This document shows, piece after piece, positions 52,192 to 61,100 of a DNA stretch of 64,000 nucleotides. Source of the stretch: Accumulibacter sp. (GTDB taxonomy: Bacteria > Pseudomonadota > Gammaproteobacteria > Burkholderiales > Rhodocyclaceae). A program made the position numbers and the translations under genes. The DNA is taken from contig NZ_JAMTDQ010000043.1 in assembly GCF_023806635.1 (NCBI RefSeq), forward strand, positions 1 through 64,000, written 5' to 3'. The notes under the pieces were generated by a model. The model had not been told where the DNA came from. It did not search any database and saw nothing but the letters and a program-made list of their open reading frames with translations. Position 1 is the first letter of the stretch, and each line of letters starts with the position of its first letter.

Positions 52192-52448
52192 GGGTTGGCC
52201 TTGTCGATCAGGTCAACGATGCTGGCCATCGTCGAGAGCCGTTCAGGGTCGAAACCGCCGGCGGAAATGTCGATTCCGTATGTCTTCTCGAGATAGAGGA
52301 CGATCTGCACGATTGCCAGCGAATCGAGCAGGCCGGAGGCGAACAGGTTGTCATGGACGCCGACGCTCTCGATCGGTTTGTTGGGCTTCTGGATCGTGCG
52401 CAGGTAAACGATGAGATCCTGCAGACGCTGCTCGCTATCGCCGCTCAT
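52188..52448 (-). CDS. Acyl/peptidyl carrier protein (DltC-like size)
   Basis: 86 residues from ATG 52448, overlapping the ligase stop as ATGA. The phosphopantetheine site is in LFASGLLDSLAIVQIVLYLE (Ser43). The length and single-domain layout match DltC and other discrete carriers. It should be loaded by the upstream ligase. A phosphopantetheinyl transferase is not in the window. Confidence 0.9.
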   Translation of the reverse strand: MSGDSEQRLQDLIVYLRTIQKPNKPIESVGVHDNLFASGLLDSLAIVQIVLYLEKTYGIDISAGGFDPERLSTMASIVDLIDKANP

Positions 52449-53965
52449 CCGCTCATCTCCCCGGCAAGGACATGCGCCAGATCGAGCGGCGTCAGCCCGG
52501 CGCAGGCCGCCTTGACGGCGTCGCGATTGATCTTGCCGCGGGAGGTGCGGGGGATTTCGTCCACAAGCCACCAGCGCATCGGCATCTTGTGCTCGGCGAG
52601 TTGCGACCTCATCCAACTGTGCAGGGCCTGGATCGTCGCGCTTTCCGAATTGGTCAGGACGACCGCCATCCCGACTGCCTGCCCGTAGACCTCGTCATCC
52701 AGTGCGAAGGTGCAGACATCGCTCGCCCCTTCGAAACGTTCGACGACCGTATCCACGTCAGAGGGGTAGATCTTCATTCCGCCCCTGTTGATCTCGTCCC
52801 GCTCACGGCCTCGCAACACCAGCCTGCCGTGTTCATCGAGAAAGCCGATGTCGCCAGTCAGGAACCAGCCGTCGCGAACGGCCAGGGCTGTCAGGTCGTC
52901 ACGCTGGAAGTAGCCTTTCATCAGTGCCGGAGTATTGAGCCAGACAAAACCCGATTCCCCGGGCAGGCATTCGTCTTCCGGAACGAGCGGCCGCGTCGTG
53001 TCGGCGGTGTGCAGCACCTTGATGATCGCGCCCCAACCTGCGCCGATCAGACCGTCTTCGGCAGCGCAATCGGCATTGCCAAGGCCCGCGACCCAACTGC
53101 CGGTCTCGGTGATCCCGTAGGAATTGCAGACCTGGCGCGTACCCGTCCAGGCACGGATTTCCTCCCATGCGTGTGCCGACAGCGGGGCCGAGCCACAATG
53201 GACACGTTGCAGGGTCCCTGCCTGCGGCGGCTTGGACAGTCTGGTCGCCAGCTTCCAGACCGCAGGCACCGACGACAGAAAGGTGATCCGGTGGTCATCG
53301 ATCATCTGACCGAGCCGGATGATGATCTCCGGGCGGAAGGGCGGGGTGACGAACAGATCCATGCCGGAAAGCCACGGGAACAGGCAATTGCAGATCAGGC
53401 CGTGGCCAAAGTGCGTCGGCAGCAGGCAGAGCGTGCGGGCGAAAGGGGCAACGCCGAGGTGGTCGCGCAGCCCCATCCAGCGCGCGCGCAACGAGCGATG
53501 GGTGTGGACGACCCCCTTCGGTGCTCCCGTCGAGCCGGAGGTGAACAGAATCAGCGCGTCATCGTCGAGCTGGCTGAAGCCGGCGGTCGCCTCCTCGTCA
53601 CCTGCCTGTGTCGTCTCCACAACAGGCACGCCCGCGTCAGCCAGCGCCTCGGCGACAGCCGCTTCGGTCAGGTGATCGACGACAGCCAATCTGGGAAGTG
53701 CCGCCGAAACCAGGGTCCGGATCTCGAATGCCGTCAGGCGCGAGTCGATCGGTACCGCGCAGGCCCCCAACTTCCAGATTGCCAGCAACTCGGCAAAAAA
53801 CTCGAGGCTATTCCCGAATGGCAGGAAGACCCGGTCTCCTCGGGACAATCCACAGCGTGTGAAGCGGGCAACCCGTCGCGCCACTTGGCGAGCAATCTCG
53901 GACTGGCTCCATGCCCGCCCACTGACTGGCTCCGCCAGGTTTCCCACACCCAGATCCAAGAACAT
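52445..53965 (-). CDS. AMP-forming acyl/amino-acid ligase
   Basis: 506 residues. ANL motifs are intact: LFTSGSTGAPKGVVHTHRS (A3), NSYGITETG (A5), GWFLTGDIGFLDEHGRL (A7), RGRERDEINRGGMKIYP (A8) and PRTSRGKINRD with the A10 Lys. The substrate pocket cannot be read reliably. AAGGAG lies before ATG 53965. It is the first gene of a tight ligase-carrier-lyase run and probably adenylates a small acid and loads it onto the carrier. Confidence 0.9.
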   Translation of the reverse strand: MFLDLGVGNLAEPVSGRAWSQSEIARQVARRVARFTRCGLSRGDRVFLPFGNSLEFFAELLAIWKLGACAVPIDSRLTAFEIRTLVSAALPRLAVVDHLTEAAVAEALADAGVPVVETTQAGDEEATAGFSQLDDDALILFTSGSTGAPKGVVHTHRSLRARWMGLRDHLGVAPFARTLCLLPTHFGHGLICNCLFPWLSGMDLFVTPPFRPEIIIRLGQMIDDHRITFLSSVPAVWKLATRLSKPPQAGTLQRVHCGSAPLSAHAWEEIRAWTGTRQVCNSYGITETGSWVAGLGNADCAAEDGLIGAGWGAIIKVLHTADTTRPLVPEDECLPGESGFVWLNTPALMKGYFQRDDLTALAVRDGWFLTGDIGFLDEHGRLVLRGRERDEINRGGMKIYPSDVDTVVERFEGASDVCTFALDDEVYGQAVGMAVVLTNSESATIQALHSWMRSQLAEHKMPMRWWLVDEIPRTSRGKINRDAVKAACAGLTPLDLAHVLAGEMSG

Positions 53966-54792
53966 TTCGCTCGCTCCTTCGCGCCAATGCGGCGATCGTT
54001 ACCGTCAGGACAAACGGAGAGTCGTCCCGCCTGCGTCGGGACTGCGGTGCGCCACCACTGTCTGCGGACAAAGCGAGGCAAGGATGGCAGCAGATGCCAG
54101 GCCATCCGCGACAGGCAGCTGGCCGGGCCGTACAAGGCACTCCAGAGGGATGACCGGCGGCGACGTGCAACGTCTCGGTGCCCCTCCATTCAGTGTCGTT
54201 CCCTTGATGCGCATGGCGTATGGTAGCGTTTCCACGGTCTTGCCGCAATCGTCAGCAGGAGGCCCGCTGATCTCGCCGGCTCGCCACGCACCAGGCCAAT
54301 GCCGTGATTCGGCCGCTGGACGAGAGGACCTCCGCGGTCACGGGGTCATGGCGCTGCGTCAAGCCGCCTGGCTTTCCGTCTGGCCAGTTGCTTTTGATGG
54401 GCAGTTCTTCCGGGCATGATCGACATGCGGAGCGGAGGTCGTCGTCTCCTGCCTCCACCGAGTGAGCCTGCCAGGAACAAGGGGCGCCGGCAGCGTGCGG
54501 CCCGCTGGAGAATTGGCGCGGTTGCTTCCATAATGCCGGCTTGTCCGCGCCTGCCTTTCCCTTCGCAGGCCACGACGGAGTGACCCATCGCCGTACCGCC
54601 AGCCAGGCTGGCAGGAGCCCATTCGTTCGTGGAGTGAAGCGTCCATGGTAGCGATCCGTTCCCGGTTCCGGGAACTGAAACAACTGCTGGCCCGCTTTGC
54701 GCCGCGCCTTGCCGCGACGTTCGCCGCCGCCGTCGAGGGCGTCCGCCATCCCACACGGCGAGGAGTCGTCCGCAAGCCGACGCTGACGCGGA
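53966..54792. other. Gene-free stretch between ligase gene and ISAs1 remnant
   Basis: About 830 bases with only short random frames on both strands and no recognised fragment. It must contain the promoter of the ligase operon and possibly the left end of the ISAs1 element, but I could not place either. Confidence 0.4.
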
Positions 54793-55745
54793 ATGCAGAT
54801 GGCTTGTAAACCCTTGTCGAATCCGTCTACTCTCGTCTCGTGGGCGACCGAAATGATGGTGACGAAGGGGGCAAGCCTGATGTGCTGCTTGAAGGAAGTG
54901 GAGGATCCACGCAAACCGAGCCACCGAACGCTGAATGACTTCGCAGAGATGCTGGTGAACGCGATGGCAACGGCGCCGTCCGATTGTGACACCATTGAAG
55001 ACATCGCGGACTGGGGACGAACGAAGGAGCCGAGGTTGCGCAAGTCCCTGGTGCTGAACAACGGCATCCCCTCCGAGGAGACGCTTCTGCGGATCTTCCG
55101 AGCGCTGAACCCAAAGCAGTTCGCGGTCGCATTCCGCCGCTGGGTGGTCGGGGTCGTTGGCGCTCTGAGAGGCGGTGTTGCGGTCGACGGCAAGACGGTG
55201 CGCGGTTCGGGCAGCGGCGGTGAGACGGCGATTTACATGGTCAGTGCCTTCGCGACCGAGTTGGGCATCGTGCTGGGGCAGGAAAAGGTGGCCAGCAAGA
55301 GCAATCAGATCACGGCGATCCCGGAACTGCTCAAGGCGCTGTATCTCAACGGGTTGCTGGTCTCCATCGATGCCATGGGACGCCCGAAGAGCATTGCCCG
55401 CCAGACCACGGATCAAGGGGGGACTACCTGCTGCCGGTCAAAGGCAACCAGCCGACGCTGCATGAGGACTCGATACCGATTTCATTGACCAGTCTGGTTG
55501 CGACACAGTGGAACATCACGGGCTCGCCTGCAAGTCCCGTGGTCGAATCGTCGGACACGTTGCCTCGGTTCTGCCGGCGCACGGTATCGTTGATCTGACT
55601 GATTGGCCCAAGTGCCGGACGATCGGCTTGGTCGACTCCCTGCGCCAGGTCGGCAACAACGAATCCAGCTTCGAGCGGCGCCACTGCATCAGCTCTGGCG
55701 AACTGACCGCCGAGCAACAGGCTGCGTCCGTCCGAAGCCACTGCC
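54793..55745 (+). pseudogene. ISAs1-family transposase, frameshifted and 3'-truncated
   Basis: Frame 1 has VEDPRKPSHRTLNDFAEML, ALRGGVAVDGKTVRGSGSGG (first catalytic Asp), SNQITAIPELLKAL and LLVSIDAMG (second Asp). At a run of six Gs (55417-55422) the homology moves to another frame (GDYLLPVKGNQPTLHED), consistent with one lost G. Near 55470 it moves again (VEHHGLACKSRGRIVGHVAS, WPKCRTIGLVDSLRQVG, FERRHCISS). It is joined to IS66 sequence near 55745. The start may be the ATG at 54793 or one at 54853-54856. Confidence 0.85.
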
Positions 55746-56514
55746 CCCTTCTTCGAGAGTCGCGAGATCAAGCACGTCGAGGCGGCGCTGGGGCTGACGC
55801 CGGCCGAGCGAGCGGTGCTGCTGTCGGATGGCTACCACGCCTATGCCCACTACGCGGCGAAGACCGGGATCACCCATGCCCAATGCTGGGCGGATACCCG
55901 TCGTGGCTTCTTCGAGGCGCAGGCCGCCGAACCGGCAGCCGGAGCCGAGGCGCTGGCGCTGATCGGCGAGTTGTATCAGGTCGAGGAAGACATCCGCCAG
56001 GCCGGGCTGGGTGGCGAGTGCAGGAAGGATCATCGGCTGGCGCATGCCAAGCCGGTCGTCGAGCGCTTCTTCGCCTGGATCGATGAACGGTTCGCGGCGC
56101 AGGGTCTGCTGTCGAGCAATCCGCTGACCAAGGCGCTGGCCTATGCCCGCGACCGCCGCTTTGGACTGGAAGTGTTTCTTACCGACCCGGACGTGCCGAT
56201 CGATACGAATCATCTCGAGCGGGCCCTGCGCGTGATTCCGATGGGTCGCCGCAACTGGATGTTCTGCTGGACCGAACTCGGTGCCCGGCACGTCGGCATC
56301 CTGCAAAGCCTGATCGTCACCTGTCGGCTGCACGACATCAACCCGTATGACTATCTGGTCGATGTCCTGCAACGCGTCGGACAGCACCCGGCCGACCGCG
56401 TCCACGAACGCACGCCCCGCTGCTGGAAGGTACTCTTCGCCGCCAACCCGCTGCGCTCTCCCTTGTACCGCCAGGCTCCATAGGCGCGGCGAACGCCGCA
56501 GGGCTACCGGTTAC
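55746..56514 (+). mobile_element. IS66 remnant A (transposase C-terminal part + right end)
   Basis: The open frame to the TAG at 56481-56483 encodes the IS66 TnpC C-terminus: LLSDGYHAYAHYAAKTGITH, AKPVVERFFAWIDERF, DTNHLERALRVIPMGRRNWM and VGILQSLIVTCRLHDINPYD. The 5' two thirds of the element, including tnpA/tnpB, are gone. The right terminus reads inward GTAACCGGTAGCCCTGCGGC from 56514, with the GTAA start typical of IS66. Confidence 0.88.
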
Positions 56515-56568
56515 ACCTATAATGCGCCTTCCGAGGAGATGTCACCTCGTCGTCCCACCGGAGGGGTC

Positions 56569-57207
56569 ATGGTGCTCACCGCAGTCGTTGTACACATGCC
56601 GGCGAAGTTCGGCGACGCTGGCCGCCGCTGGCAAAGAAACCACAGGCAGGAGGTGGCTCGCGGGCTACTCGCCGGCGCGTGTCTTCTGCTGGCGATGCCG
56701 GCACTGGCGGCGGATGCTGCCGATGCGCCAGTTGCCGCCGCTGGCGTCACTGACACTCCCGGCGGGGGCGCGCCGGAATCTAGGGCGAGTGATCGCTTCT
56801 ATTTCCAGACGAGTCTATACACGGCGCATTTTCATCCCGACGACGAGCACAACGACTCGCAGAAGCTGCTCTATGCGGAATGGCGGTTGCCGCAGAGGTG
56901 GCTGGAGGGGCAAATCTTTGTCGGCGGGTCATACTTCGACAATTCTTTCAATCAGTCATCCCAGTTCGTCTTTGCCGGCCTGCTCTGGCGACCCATCGAC
57001 TCGCTGCAGCAACTTTACCTCAAGGTTGCCGCGGGTGTCGTGCACGGCTACAAAGGGGAGTATCAGGACAAGATTCCCTTCAACGGTTCCGGCTACGCGC
57101 CGGCCATCATTCCGGCGGTTGGCTATTGCTACCAGCGGCTGTGCAGCGAGCTCGTGCTGATCGGCGCCGCGGGAGCCATGTTGACGCTCGGGGTGACCCT
57201 GCCATGA
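56569..57207 (+). CDS. Outer-membrane β-barrel protein between inverted IS66 copies
   Basis: 212 residues from ATG 56569, with GGAGGGG before it. Signal sequence at about 28-47 (LLAGACLLLAMPALAA). The mature part has barrel-like strands: FYFQTSLYTAHFHPDDEHND, GGSYFDNSFNQSSQFVFAGL, VVHGYKGEYQDKIPF and SELVLIGAAGAMLTLGVTL. Close homologues in betaproteobacteria are often labelled sn-glycerol-3-phosphate transporter or PagP-like. I recognise the pattern, but neither label is demonstrated. It is a cargo-like gene flanked by IS66 ends. Confidence 0.75.
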   Translation: MVLTAVVVHMPAKFGDAGRRWQRNHRQEVARGLLAGACLLLAMPALAADAADAPVAAAGVTDTPGGGAPESRASDRFYFQTSLYTAHFHPDDEHNDSQKLLYAEWRLPQRWLEGQIFVGGSYFDNSFNQSSQFVFAGLLWRPIDSLQQLYLKVAAGVVHGYKGEYQDKIPFNGSGYAPAIIPAVGYCYQRLCSELVLIGAAGAMLTLGVTLP

Positions 57208-57542
57208 CGGCGAAGCTGCCGTCTGCTTTGGCTTCTGGTTGTGGCGCTGGCCCGACGAGTTCTGCGATCGGCTGCGATGCGGGTGAGCGACCCGTGGGTG
57301 TGCCAATTGGAGCAGGTACCGGCGATGATGCGCAGGCGGTACCCGGGAGTTCGCAGCGCAGGATCACCACCCGCTGATCTCGTCCCCGAGCTGAAGCCGC
57401 TCGGCGCGGTCGCTGCGCGTCCTCGGGGAAGAGCCACGTCGTGACCGCGCGCACCGGGAGAGCCAATTCGCCCTCTGCCGTTCGGGGCCGGCAGAGAAGC
57501 GTCGGCATGGCACCGGCCAGCGGCGTTTTCGGCGACCGGTAG
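57208..57542. other. Gene-free stretch downstream of the barrel gene
   Basis: 335 bases with no credible gene. A short palindrome (TGCCGTTCGGGGCCGGCA, about 57477) is visible, without a T-run. Confidence 0.4.
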
Positions 57543-57886
57543 GTGACCGGTAACCCTGCGGCGTTCGTCCTGCCTATGGAGCCTGCCGGTGCAAGGGAGA
57601 GCGCAGCGGGTTGGCGGCGAAGAGCGCTTTCCAGCAGCGGGGCGTGCGTTCGTGGACGCGGTCGGCCGGGTGCTGTCCGACGCGTTGCAGGACATCGACC
57701 AGATAGTCATACGGGTTGATGTCGTGCAGCCGACAGGTGACGATCAGGCTTTGCAGGATGCCGACGTGCCGGGCACCGAGTTCGGTCCAGCAGAACATCC
57801 AGTTGCGGCGACCCATCGGAATCACGCGCAGGGCCCGCTCGAGATGATTCGTATCGACCGGCACGTCCGGGTCGGTGAGAAACACT
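57543..57886 (-). mobile_element. IS66 remnant B, inverted 3' copy
   Basis: On the minus strand, about 103 codons (TAG at 57574-57576) nearly identical to the 3' end of remnant A, with about four amino-acid differences. The terminus GTGACCGGTAACCCTGCGGC begins at 57543 and matches the A terminus at 18 of 20 positions. Homology stops abruptly at GTGTTTCT, where a CRISPR-like repeat follows. Confidence 0.88.
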
Positions 57887-57891
57887 TTGAA

Positions 57892-57916
57892 CTTCCCCCG
57901 CGCTCGCGGGGATGGA
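57892..57916 (+). repeat. Solitary CRISPR-like repeat, copy B
   Basis: Identical over 25 bases and in the same orientation as 49195-49219. It lies 6 bases from the broken end of IS66 remnant B. The remaining 57917-58137 contains no gene apart from the leader of the giant protein. Confidence 0.65.
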
Positions 57917-58137
57917 GTCGTGCTGCGGGGTAACCTGCTTCCGATTTTGTCCTGCCGCGCCTCGACCCGTCATTCGCCGGCTGCCGGTCGCACACCGGAT
58001 TTGCCCGCAGGAGCGCGGCTCCATCCGCATGCCGGCCAGCGAAACGCACCGGCAAGCCAAAGACATTTGGACTATCATGGTTGAGCATCCTGTTCCTGGA
58101 TGATGGCGGATCGCCCTCTCCTTTGGCGGAGTGAGTC

Positions 58138-61100
58138 GTGAGCAGCAGCGGCAGCAAAATGAAGCGCCAGCAAGCCGGCCCGCGTGCGTCGTGGTCTGGC
58201 GACGCCTTGATCGGCCGGCTGAGCCGCTTGTTGCGCCGACTCCGGCGGCGGGCCCGGCCGGCGGACCGGCAGCCGGCGCCGCCAGCGCAGAGTCGTGAGG
58301 GCCTCGTCTTCGAGGCCCTCGAGCCGCGGATGCTGCTGTCGGCGGACTTGGCTGTCGTTGACGCGGCTGGCCTGAGCAGCTACTTCGATGCGGTGCAGAC
58401 GCGCCTCGACAGCGATGTGTTCACCGCGCCGATACCGCTGATCGGCACGCAGCTGGCCACGATCGAGTCCGGCGACATCGCCGGCCGTATCGCCGCCGCG
58501 CTGCGCAACTTCTCCCTCCCGACGCCGCCAGGCGAACGGGTGACGCCCGAGGCCGTCAAGGACGCCCTCGCGGCTTCACTCGGCGACCTGATCGAGGACG
58601 CCCGGATCGACGTCGCGACGAACGCGGACCAGAGTCACTACGAGTTTTCGCTGACACTCGCCGGCAGTGCGGACGAGCGCATCGATCTCGACCTCGCGCT
58701 TGGTGAGGATCCGCTGATCGCGGCACGACTCGGCACTCACGACGAGGTGGACCTGGGCTTCGACTGGCGCTTCAAGCTCGTCTTCGGAGTCGACGAGGAC
58801 GCGCAGGGCCGCTCGTCGTTCTACATCGATTCGACGTCGGCGAACGAACTGCAACTCGAGAATGTCGTTGCCCTCCTCGACGGCGGCGACGATGGCGTAC
58901 TCGCTGCCAAGGGGACGGCGGGCATCTTCGGCGCGCTGATCCGGCGCGACGAGGGCGATCCGGGCGCGGCCGGCGGCCCCGTGGCGCCGCTGCCGAGCCG
59001 CTTCAGCGGCAGATTCGACATCGATGTCGCCGGTGGTGGCGCCGACCGGCGGCTGACGCTGACCGAGATCCCGGCACTCGTCGTCGACGCCGCCGTCACC
59101 GGCGCCGCCGACATCCACCTCGATGTCGACGCCGCGATGGTGCCCGACTTCGCCGTCGTCACCGAATCCGACCGGGTCTTCAACCTCGCCGTCGAGGCCG
59201 ATGTCCACATCGCGCAGGTCTTCACCGCCGCCGACACGGCGGGCGATTCGTTCGGCAATCCGATCGCCATCGACTATGAGAGCGTTCGGCTGGACCTCGG
59301 GACCTTCTTCTCCGAGTTCTTCGACCCGACGGTCAAGGCGATCCAGACGGCGCTGAAGCCACTGAAACCGATCGTCGACTTCCTCACCTTCCCGATCCCC
59401 GTGCTCAGCGACATCGGCCAGGCCGTCGGCTACGGCTCGATCACCCCGATCGACCTCGGCATCACCGCCACCTACCTCGACCCCAGCCTGACGCAGCAGC
59501 AGAAGGACTCGCAACTCGCCCGCCTGGTCGCCGCGAAGCAGGTGCTCGGCGTCGTCGATGTCTTCCTCGACCTGAAGCCGATCGGCGAGGGGCTGCCGCA
59601 GACGGTCGACCTCGGCGACTTCGGCATGCAGCTGACGCAGTCCGGCCGTGCCGATGATGATCCGGCGGATGTCGAGCGCAAGATCGAGCTGACGAAGGAG
59701 AACCCCTATCCCGATGCCCTCAGGAAGGTCCAGGACGGCAACCAGACCTTCGACAATGTCTTCTCCGACATCAACGGCAACCTCTCGTTTCCGTTCCTGA
59801 ACGACCCGACGGCCGTGCTCGGCATGCTGCAGGGCAAGACCACGGCGTCGCTGGTCGAGGTTGGCTTCGAATTCAACCTCGGCTATACGTTCAAGAAACA
59901 GTTCCCGATCCCGGCACTCCCGATTCTCGAGGTCGAGCTCGCGCTGACCTTCCAGGCGGCGCTCGACCTCGACGTCGGCTACGACCTGTTCGGCGCCAAC
60001 CTGCTGACCCGCAGCCTCGATTTTTCGAGCGACGCGGCGCTGCAGCAGAGCGTGCGCGACAACGTGCATCGCCTGGCCGACGGTCTCTACTTCGACGACC
60101 ACATCGGCGCCGATCCGAACGACCTGAGCGCCGGCACACCGCCGGAGCACGTCCCCGACGGTGATCACGATTTCGACCAGCCCGAGCTCAAGCTGTCGGC
60201 CCAGATGACCGCCGGCGCGGCGATCGGGCCCGACCTCTACGTCGCCGAGTTTCAGGCCGGAGTGCGCGCGTTCTTCGACACCCAGGTCTGGATCGACCTC
60301 AACGACCTGCCCGAACCGCAGTCCCCGGCACAGTTCGATTACATCCATGGCATGCTCGAGGGCAGCTACCTCCCCGAGGTGCCGACATCACCCTTCACCT
60401 ACGACGGACGTGTCCGCCTCAACGAGCTGGCACTCGCCCACGAGGCCAACCCGGTGGGTGTCACCAACCAGTCAGGCGCGCTGTATGCGGGGCTCGAGGC
60501 CTTCGTCTTCATGGCGGTCGGCTTCTGGCCGTTCAAGATCGTCCTGGTCGACGAAACCTGGACGCTGGTGCAGGCCAACATCTACGACTTCAACGTCTAC
60601 CAGTTGAGTGACGCCGAGGTGCTCGCCGGAGTACGGGTGAACCCGCCCGTGCTCGGTGAACTGGGTGGCGATGGCACCCTGAACCTCTTCATGGGTGACA
60701 CCGCCCAGCGGCGGGTCAACACCGACGTCAATCGCGCCGGTACCGACAGCGTCATCGACGAGGGTTTCAGCATCCGGTCGAACGGCCTGACGGACGCCTC
60801 CGATCCCGCCGGTGGCGAGACGATCGTCGTCAAGTTCCTGGTGCCCGATGGATCCGGCAATCGGGTCGAGCGTGCGCAGCAAACCTTCCGCGGCGTCAAG
60901 CGCATCGTCGGCCACGGCGGCAGCGGCGACGACTCGATCGTCGTCGACCGGACGGTGGGCTCGCCGGTCGAGTTGCGCGGTGATGCCGGCAACGACGAAC
61001 TGTCCAGCGCCGGTAGCGGCGCCGCCACACTGCACGGCGGCAGCGGCAACGACCGGCTCATCGGCGGCGCGAGCGACGACCTGCTCGACGGTGGCGACGG

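Noticed and set aside
54252-54775. Minus-strand frames of 138-356 residues upstream of the ISAs1 remnant
   Set aside because: Mixed low-complexity composition with no recognisable motif, and they overlap the transposase on the other strand.
49195-57916. A CRISPR array
   Set aside because: Only single repeats are present, 8.7 kb apart, with no repeat-spacer periodicity and no cas genes, so I report solitary repeat-like units and not an array.
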